Source: Roseiarcus sp035308145 (GTDB lineage: Bacteria; Pseudomonadota; Alphaproteobacteria; Rhizobiales; Beijerinckiaceae). From it: a stretch of 11,690 bases of DNA. Position numbers and translations under genes: made by a program. The stretch spans positions 1 to 11,690 of the forward strand of contig DATGHD010000231.1 of NCBI GenBank assembly GCA_035308145.1, given 5' to 3'. Shown piece after piece: positions 1 to 7,301 of this stretch (position 1 is the stretch's first letter; each line of letters begins with the position of its first letter). A model generated the notes under the pieces. The model saw only the letters and a list, made by a program, of their open reading frames with translations, was not told the DNA's origin and made no database searches.

Positions 1-19
1 CAGCGAGGTTTAAGGAGAG

Positions 20-1855
20 ATGGCCACAAACGGCAAGAACGGCGTCAGCGCGCCAGCCCAGGGCGCCAAGGCCTATCCGATCACCGATCACACATTCGAC
101 GTGGTCGTTGTCGGCGCGGGCGGGTCGGGCCTCAGGGCGACCGTCGGCTGCGCGCAAGGAGGGCTCCGCACCGCTTGCATTTCGAAAGTCTTCCCGACCC
201 GCTCGCACACCGTCGCCGCGCAGGGCGGCGTTGCGGCCTCGCTCGGCAATATGGGGCCGGACGACTGGCGCTGGCATATGTACGATACGGTCAAGGGCTC
301 GGACTGGCTCGGCGACCAGGACGCCATCGAATATCTCTGCCGCCACGCGCCGGCCGCCGTCTATGAGCTCGATCACTGGGGCGTGCCGTTCTCCCGTACG
401 GAGGACGGAAGGATTTATCAGCGGCCCTTCGGCGGCATGACGACCGAATACGGCAAGGGCATCGCGCAGCGAACTTGCGCCGCCGCCGACCGTACCGGCC
501 ACGCCATGCTCCATACGCTGTACGGCCAGGCTTTGAAGGCCAGGGCCGAATTCTTCATCGAATATTTCGCCATCGACTTGATCCGCGATGCCGAAGGCCG
601 CGTGCGCGGCGTCGTTTGCCTCAAAATGGACGATGGCACGATCCATCGCTTCCGCGCCCATCTGACGGTGTTGGCGACCGGCGGCTATGGCCGCATCTAT
701 TTCTCGGCAACTTCGGCCCACACGTGCACCGGCGACGGCAACGCCATGGCTTTGCGCGCCGGCTTGCCGCTGCAAGACATGGAGTTCGTGCAATTCCATC
801 CGACCGGCATCTACGGTGCCGGCTGTCTCATCACCGAAGGCGTGCGCGGCGAAGGCGGCTATCTCACCAATTCGGAAGGCGAGCGCTTCATGGAGCGCTA
901 CGCGCCGTCCGCCAAGGACCTCGCCTCGCGCGACGTGGTCAGCCGTTCGATGACGGTGGAGATCAGAGAAGGACGCGGCGTCGGCAAGCTGAAGGACCAT
1001 ATCTATCTTCATCTCGAACATCTCGATCCGAAGATGGTGCACGAGAGACTGCCCGGCATTTCCGAGAGCTCGCGCATCTTCGCCGGCGTCGACGTGACCA
1101 AGGAGCCGATTCCGGTCCTGCCGACCGCCCATTACAACATGGGCGGCATCCCGACGAACTATCACGGCGAGGTTCTGACCAAGGCCAATGGCGATCCCGA
1201 CAAGATTGTGCCGGGCGTCATGGCGCTCGGCGAAGCGGCCTGCGTCTCGGTGCACGGCGCCAATCGCTTGGGTTCGAATTCGCTGATCGACCTTGTCGTC
1301 TTCGGCCGAGCGGCGGCCTTACGCGCCGCCGAAATCATCGAGCCCGGCGAAGCCCATGCCGAGCTTCCCAAAGACTCCGCCGATCTCGCCTTGGCCCGGC
1401 TCGACCGCTTCCGCAACGCTCACGGCGGAACGCCGACCGCCGAATTGCGCCTCGGGATGCAGCGGGCGATGCAGAACCATTGCGCGGTGTTCCGCAACGG
1501 CGAAGTGCTCGAAGAGGGCAAGAAGCTCATCCACGACGTCTGGCGGACCGTCGCCGACGTTCACGTCACCGACCGCTCGCTGATCTGGAATTCCGATCTC
1601 ATCGAGACGATGGAATTCGACAATCTCATCGCCCAGGCCGTCGTCACGATGGAGAGCGCCGCCAATCGCCATGAGAGCCGCGGCGCGCATGCGCGGGAGG
1701 ATTTCCCGAACCGCGACGACAAGGAATGGATGAAGCACACTTTGGCCTGGATCGACGCCGAGAAGCAGACCGTGACGATCGATTACCGGCCAGTCCATAG
1801 CTATACGATGACCAACGACGTGACCTATATCGAGCCCAAGGCGCGGGTGTACTAG
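20..1855 (+). CDS. sdhA: Succinate dehydrogenase flavoprotein subunit SdhA
   Basis: This is the FAD subunit of respiratory complex II. It oxidises succinate to fumarate in the TCA cycle and passes electrons to SdhB at the cytoplasmic face of the inner membrane. The 611-residue length is normal for the family. A Rossmann FAD-binding motif (GAGGSG, residues 32-37) is followed by the RSHTVAAQGG block with H63, the expected covalent flavin attachment site. The active-site blocks QFHPTG (258-263), VRGEGG with R276, and HGANRLGSNS (412-421, R416) are intact. The protein ends in the usual Arg/Tyr-rich C-terminal domain. The ATG is preceded by AAGGAGAG, which almost touches it (2-nt spacing from AGGAG). 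The 17 residues before the conserved KAYPITDHTFD start are a low-complexity leader common in alphaproteobacterial homologues. sdhB follows after 17 nt, so the two genes form an operon. sdhC and sdhD, the anchor genes, are expected upstream but are outside the window. Confidence 0.98.
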   Translation: MATNGKNGVSAPAQGAKAYPITDHTFDVVVVGAGGSGLRATVGCAQGGLRTACISKVFPTRSHTVAAQGGVAASLGNMGPDDWRWHMYDTVKGSDWLGDQDAIEYLCRHAPAAVYELDHWGVPFSRTEDGRIYQRPFGGMTTEYGKGIAQRTCAAADRTGHAMLHTLYGQALKARAEFFIEYFAIDLIRDAEGRVRGVVCLKMDDGTIHRFRAHLTVLATGGYGRIYFSATSAHTCTGDGNAMALRAGLPLQDMEFVQFHPTGIYGAGCLITEGVRGEGGYLTNSEGERFMERYAPSAKDLASRDVVSRSMTVEIREGRGVGKLKDHIYLHLEHLDPKMVHERLPGISESSRIFAGVDVTKEPIPVLPTAHYNMGGIPTNYHGEVLTKANGDPDKIVPGVMALGEAACVSVHGANRLGSNSLIDLVVFGRAAALRAAEIIEPGEAHAELPKDSADLALARLDRFRNAHGGTPTAELRLGMQRAMQNHCAVFRNGEVLEEGKKLIHDVWRTVADVHVTDRSLIWNSDLIETMEFDNLIAQAVVTMESAANRHESRGAHAREDFPNRDDKEWMKHTLAWIDAEKQTVTIDYRPVHSYTMTNDVTYIEPKARVY

Positions 1856-1872
1856 GGGATAGGCGACCAACG

Positions 1873-2652
1873 ATGGTTCAACTCACGCTCCCCAAGAATT
1901 CGCGCATGAGCGAGGGCAGGGCCTGGCCGAAGCCGGCCAGGGCCAAACGCACGACCGAATTCCGCATCTACCGCTGGAATCCTGACGACGGCGCCAATCC
2001 GCGCATCGACACGTACCATGTCGACCGCGACGACTGCGGCCCGATGGTGCTCGACGCGCTGATCTGGATCAAGTCCAAAATCGATCCGACCTTGACTTTC
2101 CGCCGCTCTTGCCGCGAGGGCGTCTGCGGGTCCTGCGCGATGAATATCGACGGGATGAACACGCTCGCCTGCACGCGCGGCATGGACGAGATCAACGGCG
2201 TGGTGAAAATCTATCCGCTGCCCCATCTCGAAGTGGTCAAGGATCTCGTGCCGGACCTGTCGAATTTCTACGCGCAGCACGCCTCGATCGAGCCCTGGCT
2301 CAAGACCGATACGCCGGCGCCGGAAAAGGAGTGGCGGCAGAGTCCTGAAGACCGATCGAAGCTCGACGGGCTTTACGAATGCATCCTCTGCGCTTGCTGC
2401 TCGACGTCCTGCCCCAGCTATTGGTGGAACGGCGAGCGCTATCTCGGCCCTGCCATTCTTTTGCAAGCGTACCGTTGGCTGATCGATTCGCGTGACGAAG
2501 CAACCGGCGAAAGGCTCGACAATCTCGAGGATCCGTTCCGCCTCTATCGCTGCCACACAATTATGAACTGCGCCAAGACCTGCCCGAAGAACCTCAATCC
2601 GGCGAAGGCGATCGCCGAAATCAAGAATATGATGATCGCTCGCCAGATGTGA
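1873..2652 (+). CDS. sdhB: Succinate dehydrogenase iron-sulfur subunit SdhB
   Basis: This is the electron-transfer subunit of complex II. It carries electrons from the SdhA flavin through three clusters to ubiquinone at the membrane anchor. All cluster ligands are visible in the 259-residue product. C80, C85, C88 and C100 bind the [2Fe-2S] centre in the N-terminal ferredoxin domain. C170, C173, C176 and C237 would bind [4Fe-4S]. C180, C227 and C233 would bind [3Fe-4S]. The start at 1873 gives the MVQLTLPKNS leader seen in alphaproteobacterial SdhB; AGGCGA lies 6 nt upstream as a modest ribosome binding site, and AGGGG overlaps the sdhA stop. An ATG at 1906 is a less likely start. The last 32 nt overlap the end of the convergent GNAT gene. 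No T-tailed terminator follows, but a long GC hairpin lies about 60 nt past the stop. Confidence 0.98.
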   Translation: MVQLTLPKNSRMSEGRAWPKPARAKRTTEFRIYRWNPDDGANPRIDTYHVDRDDCGPMVLDALIWIKSKIDPTLTFRRSCREGVCGSCAMNIDGMNTLACTRGMDEINGVVKIYPLPHLEVVKDLVPDLSNFYAQHASIEPWLKTDTPAPEKEWRQSPEDRSKLDGLYECILCACCSTSCPSYWWNGERYLGPAILLQAYRWLIDSRDEATGERLDNLEDPFRLYRCHTIMNCAKTCPKNLNPAKAIAEIKNMMIARQM

Positions 2653-3211
2653 GGCTGCGAGCATTCCCCTCGCCGACGCCCGCCAAGCCCTGAAGAGCGC
2701 CGCGCCGAGGCGCTGGCCGCCGCGCCCTCAGGCGGCCGGTGACATGGTCGGCGTTGAAATGCATTTCCGCGGAGAATTTTCGCGCCAAGCCCTGCATCGC
2801 CTTGTTGTCCGCGCCACAGGTGAAATCGATTTCAACGATGCGATTTTCCTCGGCCGCTCTCGTCAGGCGCGCGAAGAGCTCAGCGCCAAGCCCGTGGCCG
2901 CGAAAGGCCCGCTCGATGCTGAGCGCCGCTTCGGCATGGCAGCGCTCCCCCGAAGAGAAGGCGTCCGAAGCCTCAAGGGGGCGCAATTCCGCGGCGCCGC
3001 GCAATTCGCCGTCGATGAAGGCGCCAAAGACCGCGTCGCTGGGCTTGAAGCAATGATCGGCGTAGCGTTCGAGGAAATCGTCCGAGGCGCCGCCGTGAAA
3101 GCGGTCGTGGCGGCTTTCCGGGTCGAGGCGAAGGAGATGGGCGCGGAATAATTCCTTGTCGGCAGCGGCCAGCCGGCGGATCGTCGCATTGAGCGGGAGA
3201 GGTTTATCCAT
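2621..3211 (-). CDS. GNAT-family N-acetyltransferase
   Basis: This 196-residue protein looks like a single-domain GCN5-related acetyltransferase that transfers acetyl from acetyl-CoA to an amine; the substrate cannot be read from the sequence. The acetyl-CoA pyrophosphate loop is RGHGLG (residues 104-109) after the strand AALSIERAF, followed by the helix AELFARLTRAA. The N-terminal half contains RLDPESRHDRFHG (28-40), which resembles the 'LSPESR-x-RF' block of GNAT domains related to protein lysine acetyltransferases. The start is supported by GAGGA 7 nt upstream. The GNAT fold should end near residue 160; the Arg/Gly/Ser-rich tail after it looks unconserved, and its last codons overlap the 3' end of sdhB on the opposite strand. 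The gene lies 101 nt downstream of the quinone oxidoreductase gene on the same strand and may be co-transcribed with it. Family membership is likely, the function unknown. Confidence 0.85.
   Translation of the reverse strand: MDKPLPLNATIRRLAAADKELFRAHLLRLDPESRHDRFHGGASDDFLERYADHCFKPSDAVFGAFIDGELRGAAELRPLEASDAFSSGERCHAEAALSIERAFRGHGLGAELFARLTRAAEENRIVEIDFTCGADNKAMQGLARKFSAEMHFNADHVTGRLRARRPAPRRGALQGLAGVGEGNARSLTSGERSSYS
2711..2741 (+). other. GC-rich hairpin downstream of sdhB
   Basis: Arms 2711-2721 and 2731-2741 pair over 11 bp around a 9-nt loop, with a perfect GGCCGCC/GGCGGCC core and two G-U wobbles. In the opposite transcript those wobbles become A-C mismatches, so the stem is stronger in the sdhAB mRNA than in the GNAT mRNA. 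No T-run follows, so it is not a standard intrinsic terminator; it may protect the 3' end of the sdh message. It also lies within the coding sequence of the GNAT C-terminal tail, so codon bias could explain it. Confidence 0.35.
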
Positions 3212-3312
3212 CCTATTTTCCTCGCGTCGCTATGCTCTCTCCGCCTTGGACGTCTCTCCCAGTTTGCGATATGGCGACGCGCGATGGCGGCGCAAGCAGC
3301 TGCGCCATGCGC

Positions 3313-4299
3313 TTAGGTTGTCCCTCCAATGCGAAGGATCACCTTGCCCAAAGCCTCACGACGAGCGATCGCGCCAAGGGCCTCGACATAGGATTCGAGC
3401 GGATAGACCGCATGGACATGCGCCGAAATGGCGCCGCTCGCCGCATCCTCGAGCAGTTCGGCCATATTGGCGCGATGGACCGCCGGCTCGCGATTAAGGA
3501 ATTCGCCCCAGAATACGCCGCGAATGTCGCAACCCTTCAGCAAGACGAGGTTGAGCGGCGGCTTCGGGATTTCCCCGGAGGCGAAACCAATCACCAGGAG
3601 CCGGCCCTTCCAGGCGAGCGAGCGCAAGGCCTGTTCGGTCAACGCGCCGCCGACGGGATCATAGACGATGTCGGCGCCGCGCCCGCCGGTGAGCCGCTTC
3701 AACTCCGCGCGGAGATCGCCCGTCGCGTAGTTGATCGTCTCCGACGCCCCGAACGAGCGGACGAATTTCAGCTTCTCGTCAGACGAGGCGCAGGCGATCA
3801 CTTTGGCCCGGAGCCGGGCGCCGAGCTCCACCGCCGCGAGACCAACGCCGCCGGAGGCGCCGAGCACGACCAGGGTCTCGCCTTCTTTCAGATCGGCCCG
3901 CTGCTTGAGCGCGTGCAGCGTCGTCCCATAGGTGATGGTCAATCCCGCCGCCTTCTCATCGGCGAGGCCGGGCGGGATCGGGACCAATCGATCGGCCGGG
4001 CAAACAAGCCGTTCCCGCGCGCAGCCAAAACCCATGTAGCCGAGCACCCGGTCGCCCGGCTTGAAGCCGCTCGCGCCCGGGCCAAGCGCAAGGACGCGGC
4101 CGGAGAATTCCGCCGACGGCGAAAAGGGCAGCGGCGGCTTGGCCTGATATTTGTTCTCGATCACCAGGAGGTCAAAGAAGTTCAGCCCGGCGTGGCCGAC
4201 TTCGACCAAAACCTCTTGCTCGCCGGGAACCGGCTCTGGAAGGTCGACGATCTTCAGCTTCTCCGGCGGCCCGTAATCATCGCAAATCAAAGCTTTCAT
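3313..4299 (-). CDS. NADPH:quinone oxidoreductase family protein (zinc-independent MDR)
   Basis: This 328-residue protein belongs to the medium-chain dehydrogenase/reductase superfamily, in the zinc-free quinone oxidoreductase (QOR) branch. Such enzymes reduce quinones or activated alkenes with NADPH in the cytoplasm; the actual substrate is unknown. The N-terminal GroES-like domain contains HAGLNFFDLL (36-45), FSPSAEFSGRV (59-69) and the GDRV turn (82-85). The nucleotide-binding domain has GASGGVG (147-153) and VYDPVGG, typical of QOR, and the protein ends in GKVILRI. The cysteine and histidine ligands of zinc alcohol dehydrogenases are absent. The frame opens with GTG at 4302 followed at once by ATG at 4299; GAGG sits 6 nt before the ATG, so that start is preferred. 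A stronger AAGGAG is 23 nt upstream, too far to serve either start. The gene is divergent from the IalB gene across about 150 nt and is followed by the GNAT gene. Confidence 0.92.
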   Translation of the reverse strand: MKALICDDYGPPEKLKIVDLPEPVPGEQEVLVEVGHAGLNFFDLLVIENKYQAKPPLPFSPSAEFSGRVLALGPGASGFKPGDRVLGYMGFGCARERLVCPADRLVPIPPGLADEKAAGLTITYGTTLHALKQRADLKEGETLVVLGASGGVGLAAVELGARLRAKVIACASSDEKLKFVRSFGASETINYATGDLRAELKRLTGGRGADIVYDPVGGALTEQALRSLAWKGRLLVIGFASGEIPKPPLNLVLLKGCDIRGVFWGEFLNREPAVHRANMAELLEDAASGAISAHVHAVYPLESYVEALGAIARREALGKVILRIGGTT

Positions 4300-4453
4300 C
4301 ACGAACCTCGGCGAAGTTAATTCTCCTTAAGCAAAGGCGGGTTTACAAGGCTGACTGGCGATTTGGCCAGGGCGAGACAGCCAGAATTCCGCCCTGTTCG
4401 TCGCTAATCGTGGCGTCATCGCCATTTTTGAGCTTCAGGAGCCCTTCCAACCC

Positions 4454-5140
4454 ATGATTCGCTTCGCGCATGCGCCCGCACTCGCCCTTGCGGCGGCTCT
4501 GGGCTTTGCGACTGCCGGACCGGCGCTCGCCCAGCAGGATGTGACCGCGAAGGGCGCGGACGCCAAGAAAAAGGTCGCCGCAGAAAAAGTCGCCAAGGCG
4601 AACCCGGCTGACAATAAGCCAAAGGCCGCCGACAAGGGCGACGCCAAACCGCTGCTCGTGGCAAGTTTCGGCGATTGGGGCGTTTACCAAACCCAGGCTG
4701 CGAAGGGGCGCGTTTGCTACACGCTTGCTCAGCCCAAAGATCGCGCGCCGGCGAACCTCAACCGCGATCCGGCTTACGCCTTCATCTCCGATCGGCCGAG
4801 CGAAGGCGTGCGCAACGAAGTCTCGTTCATCATGGGCTTCGACGTCGCCAATCCCGCCGCCGACCCCAAGAGCGACGATAAAGCCAAGGACAAAGGCGCT
4901 AAGCTCGCGATCAAGGAGGCGACGGCCACGGTCGGCGAGCAGTCCTTCGAGCTTCTCGCCAAGGCCACCAATCTATGGGTGAAGAACGCCGCCAAGGAAG
5001 GCCAGCTCATCGAGGAAATGCGCAAAGGCTCCAAGCTCGAAGTGCGGGCCATGTCCAAGAAGGGCAATATGACGACCGACACGTACTCGCTGGCCGGCTT
5101 CGCGCAGGCGCTCGAGCGGGTGCTCAAGGACTGCCCATAG
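4454..5140 (+). CDS. Exported invasion-associated locus B (IalB) family protein
   Basis: This 228-residue periplasmic protein belongs to the IalB family, named after a Bartonella invasion locus but widespread in non-pathogenic alphaproteobacteria, where its role is unclear. A Sec signal peptide is visible: positive start, hydrophobic Ala/Leu core (7-19) and an ALA cleavage site near residue 26. A Lys/Ala/Asp-rich linker (about 27-63) leads to the IalB domain, opening with FGDWGVYQT and followed by RVCYTL, the AFISDRP block and NEVSFIMGFD. C88 and C227 (penultimate but one) could form a disulfide. A charged insert of about 20 residues rich in Lys/Asp interrupts the domain after FDVANPA, where homologues usually have a short turn. 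AGGAG lies 12 nt before the ATG, a rather long spacing. The reverse strand over 4774-5140 is also open, as an extension of ubiG; the signal peptide and domain make this strand the real gene. Confidence 0.88.
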   Translation: MIRFAHAPALALAAALGFATAGPALAQQDVTAKGADAKKKVAAEKVAKANPADNKPKAADKGDAKPLLVASFGDWGVYQTQAAKGRVCYTLAQPKDRAPANLNRDPAYAFISDRPSEGVRNEVSFIMGFDVANPAADPKSDDKAKDKGAKLAIKEATATVGEQSFELLAKATNLWVKNAAKEGQLIEEMRKGSKLEVRAMSKKGNMTTDTYSLAGFAQALERVLKDCP

Positions 5141-5937
5141 GATGAGACGGCGGTCGTCAGTCGTATCGCTCTAGCGCCGCTCTCGATTCTCCGCTTCGCC
5201 GCGAACATGTAGTTGACGGCGGTGTCCCGCGACAGCCGCCAGTCCCGGCGCAGCGGATCATAGACCACGCCGACGCGCCTCTTTTCCCGGCAGCCGGCCG
5301 CCCGGCAGGCTTCGCTCAATTCCTCAGGCGTAATGAATTGCTCCCAACGATGCGTCCCTTTCGGAACCCAGCCAAGCACGTATTCCGCGCCGATGATCGC
5401 CAGGGCGAAGCTCCGAAAGGTACGGTTTAGCGTCGAGGTCGCGAAGAGGCCGCCGGGCCGAGCGAGCCCCGCCGCCGTCTTTACGAAACGCCGCATATCG
5501 GTCACGTGTTCGACGACCTCCATCGCCAGCACGGCGTCGAAGGTCCGCCCCTCTTCAGCGAGCTCTTCGACGGTCGCCGCGCGGTAGGCGAGACTGGCGC
5601 CCGTTTCCTCGGCGTGGCTTCGCGCGATCTCGATATTGCCGGGCGCTGGATCGATGCCGACGACGTTGGCGCCGAGCCGAGCGAGCGGCTCGCTGAGAAG
5701 ACCGGCGCCGCAGCCAATGTCGAGAATGGTTAAGCCGGCGAGCCGGCTTGGCGAAGCTTTGTCGCGAGAAAGGCCGAAATGCTCCGCCATCACGTCCGCG
5801 AGCCAGGCAAGCCGCAGCGGGTTGATCTGATGCAGCGCGCGCATCGGACCCAAAGGATCCCACCAATCTTCGCCGAGCGCCTCGAAACGGGCGACATCGC
5901 GCCGGTCGACGCTGGATGAGGGGCTGGCGGCGGTCAT
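4774..5937 (-). CDS. ubiG: Ubiquinone biosynthesis O-methyltransferase UbiG with abnormal C-terminal readthrough
   Basis: UbiG performs both O-methylations of ubiquinone synthesis, using S-adenosylmethionine on polyprenyl catechol intermediates at the inner face of the membrane. The N-terminal family signature is present: RFEALGEDWWDP and LHQINPLRL (17-43). The SAM-binding motif I is LDIGCGAGLL (72-81), followed by GIDP, AMEVVEHV, and the late blocks LNRTFRSFALAIIGAEY and WVPKGTHRWEQFI. The normal family end, around NYMFAAKRR, falls at residues 243-250 (about position 5190), matching the usual length near 250. Here no stop occurs, and the frame continues about 139 codons to 4774, almost all antisense to the IalB gene; that tail has no recognisable domain. 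A TAG in another frame lies at 5171-5173, so a one-base indel or sequencing error could explain it. The ribosome binding site is weak (GGA, 6-nt spacing). The gene is divergent from lysC. Confidence 0.9.
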   Translation of the reverse strand: MTAASPSSSVDRRDVARFEALGEDWWDPLGPMRALHQINPLRLAWLADVMAEHFGLSRDKASPSRLAGLTILDIGCGAGLLSEPLARLGANVVGIDPAPGNIEIARSHAEETGASLAYRAATVEELAEEGRTFDAVLAMEVVEHVTDMRRFVKTAAGLARPGGLFATSTLNRTFRSFALAIIGAEYVLGWVPKGTHRWEQFITPEELSEACRAAGCREKRRVGVVYDPLRRDWRLSRDTAVNYMFAAKRRIESGARAIRLTTAVSSYGQSLSTRSSACAKPASEYVSVVILPFLDMARTSSLEPLRISSMSWPSLAAFFTHRLVALARSSKDCSPTVAVASLIASLAPLSLALSSLLGSAAGLATSKPMMNETSLRTPSLGRSEMKA

Positions 5938-5959
5938 TATCGATCCAGACGGCTATTTA

Positions 5960-5972
5960 CGGCTTTTAGCCG
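5960..5972. repeat. Small inverted repeat between ubiG and lysC
   Basis: CGGCT and AGCCG form a perfect 5-bp inverted repeat around TTT, in the 125-nt divergent region. It ends 4 nt before the predicted lysC -35 element. It could be an operator half-pair or the leader hairpin of ubiG, but it is short enough to arise by chance. Confidence 0.25.
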
Positions 5973-5976
5973 GACG

Positions 5977-6006
5977 TTGACGCGCCCGGCTCGCCCCCTC
6001 TATACG
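5977..6006 (+). promoter_or_regulatory. Predicted housekeeping-sigma promoter of lysC
   Basis: TTGACG (5977-5982), 18 nt, then TATACG (6001-6006), preceded by C. This fits the alphaproteobacterial housekeeping consensus (TTGAC at -35, CTATAT-like at -10) well. It would start transcription near 6012 and leave a leader of about 50 nt. The lysC ribosome binding site is weak (GGA, 5 nt before the ATG). Confidence 0.6.
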
Positions 6007-6062
6007 CCCGCCGTCAGCAACGCGCGACGGGCTCGCGCAAGAGCGAGTTCTCCTGGATTTTC

Positions 6063-7301
6063 ATGGCGCGTCTGGTGATGAAATTCGGCGGCACGTCGGT
6101 CGCCAATATCGACCGCATCCGCAATGTCGCCCGCCACGTGAAGCGCGAGCGCGAAGCCGGGAACGAGATCGCGGTCGTCGTCTCCGCCATGTCGGGCAAG
6201 ACCAATGAGCTCGTCGCCTGGTGCGAGGAGGCGGCGCCGCTCTACGACCCTTCCGAGTATGACGCCATCGTCGCCTCCGGCGAATTGGTCACCGCCGGTC
6301 TTCTCGCAATTGTTCTTAAAAGCATGGGTCTCGCCGCCCGATCCTGGCAGGGCTGGCAGATCCCGATCTTGACCAACGACGCGCATGGCTCGGCGCGCAT
6401 CGCCGACATCGACGGCGCCGGCGTCCTTGCCGGCTTCGCGCAGGGCGAAATCGCGGTCGTCGCCGGATTCCAAGGGCTGCACCGGGCGACAAATCGGGTG
6501 ACGACGCTTGGCCGTGGCGGCTCGGACACAAGCGCGGTGGCGCTCGCTGCAGCGGTCAAGGCCGACCGCTGCGACATCTATACCGATGTCAACGGCGTCT
6601 ACACGACCGACCCGCGCGTCGTTCCCAAGGCGCGCCGCCTCGAGCGCGTGGCCTTCGAGGAAATGCTGGAGATGGCCTCGCTCGGCGCGAAGGTCCTGCA
6701 GGTTCGCTCCGTCGAACTGGCGATGATGCACAAGGTCAAGACTTTTGTGCGCTCGTCCTTCGACGATCCGTCAAAGCCGAACTCCGGCACGCTCATCTGT
6801 GACGAGGAGGATATTGTGGAGCAGCAGATTGTCACCGGCATCGCCTTCTCCACCGACGAAGCGCAGATCACCTTGCGCCGGGTCGCCGACAAGCCAGGCG
6901 TCGCGGCGGCGATCTTCGTCCCGCTTGCGGAAGCCAATATCAATGTGGATATGATCATCCAGGTCGTTTCCGACGACACCACGACCACCGACATCACCTT
7001 CACGGTGCCGACCGCGGAATTCGCGCGCGCCATGGCGATCCTGGAGGAGCGCAGGGCGGCGATCGGCTATTCATCGCTTCAGGGCGCGCAAGACGTGGTG
7101 AAGGTCTCGGCGATCGGCGTCGGCATGCGCAGCCACGCCGGCGTCGCCGCACGCGCCTTCAAGGCGCTGGCCGAGAAAGGCATCAACATCCGGGCGATCA
7201 CCACGTCGGAAATCAAATTCTCAGTCCTGATCGACGCCGCCTATACCGAACTCGCGGTCCGTACGTTGCACTCGCTCTACGGGCTCGACGCGGCTGCGTG
7301 A
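6063..7301 (+). CDS. lysC: Aspartate kinase (lysine/threonine pathway), possible alpha/beta type
   Basis: Aspartokinase phosphorylates aspartate with ATP, the first step towards lysine, diaminopimelate, threonine and methionine. The 412-residue product has the amino-acid-kinase signature MKFGGTS (6-12), the VSAMSGKTNEL block, GRGGSDTSA (150-158) and DVNGVYTTDPR (175-185). Two C-terminal ACT domains follow (from about 265), including LRRVADKPGV, EANINVDMIIQ and, in the second, GINIRAITTSEIKFSVLI. These bind feedback inhibitors, usually lysine and/or threonine. Length and architecture match the single-function aspartokinases of Corynebacterium and Bacillus, in which a beta subunit is made from an internal start; a matching site is present here at 6804-6818. 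No riboswitch or attenuator is evident in the short leader. The gene is divergent from ubiG and is followed by 271 nt before dnaK. Confidence 0.97.
   Translation: MARLVMKFGGTSVANIDRIRNVARHVKREREAGNEIAVVVSAMSGKTNELVAWCEEAAPLYDPSEYDAIVASGELVTAGLLAIVLKSMGLAARSWQGWQIPILTNDAHGSARIADIDGAGVLAGFAQGEIAVVAGFQGLHRATNRVTTLGRGGSDTSAVALAAAVKADRCDIYTDVNGVYTTDPRVVPKARRLERVAFEEMLEMASLGAKVLQVRSVELAMMHKVKTFVRSSFDDPSKPNSGTLICDEEDIVEQQIVTGIAFSTDEAQITLRRVADKPGVAAAIFVPLAEANINVDMIIQVVSDDTTTTDITFTVPTAEFARAMAILEERRAAIGYSSLQGAQDVVKVSAIGVGMRSHAGVAARAFKALAEKGINIRAITTSEIKFSVLIDAAYTELAVRTLHSLYGLDAAA
6804..6818 (+). promoter_or_regulatory. Candidate internal ribosome binding site and GTG start in lysC
   Basis: GAGGAGG (6804-6810), 5 nt, then in-frame GTG (6816-6818), codon 252. 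Initiation here would give a 161-residue protein consisting of both ACT domains, beginning VEQQIVTGIA. In Corynebacterium glutamicum and Bacillus the separate beta subunit begins at the equivalent place. The Shine-Dalgarno-like bases also encode Asp-Glu-Glu, so coding constraint is an alternative explanation. This signal is stronger than the one at the full-length start. Confidence 0.45.

Noticed and set aside
475..1674. 399-codon frame inside sdhA, same strand, another phase
   Set aside because: Arg/Ser-rich translation typical of an out-of-phase reading of a GC-rich gene; sdhA is complete in its own frame.
1852..2664. 270-codon open frame antisense to sdhB
   Set aside because: It covers all of sdhB, whose iron-sulfur ligands are intact; the antisense product has no motif or credible start signal.
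3289..3306. Hairpin GGCGCA/TGCGCC between the quinone oxidoreductase and GNAT genes
   Set aside because: A 6-bp stem with no T-run on the transcribed strand; insufficient for a terminator, and co-transcription remains possible.
3232..4320. 362-codon open frame antisense to the quinone oxidoreductase gene
   Set aside because: It has no recognisable fold and is rich in Arg/Ala/Glu, as expected from a mirror of a GC-rich gene; the opposite strand has clear MDR motifs and a ribosome binding site.
4303..4453. Divergent region between the quinone oxidoreductase and IalB genes, with a small CTGGC/GCCAG inverted repeat (4355-4370)
   Set aside because: I looked for promoters in both directions and found no convincing -35/-10 pair; the 5-bp repeat is too short to call an operator.
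6000..6731. 243-codon open frame antisense to lysC
   Set aside because: Composition is that of a shadow frame, and it runs through the lysC promoter and kinase domain without any domain of its own.
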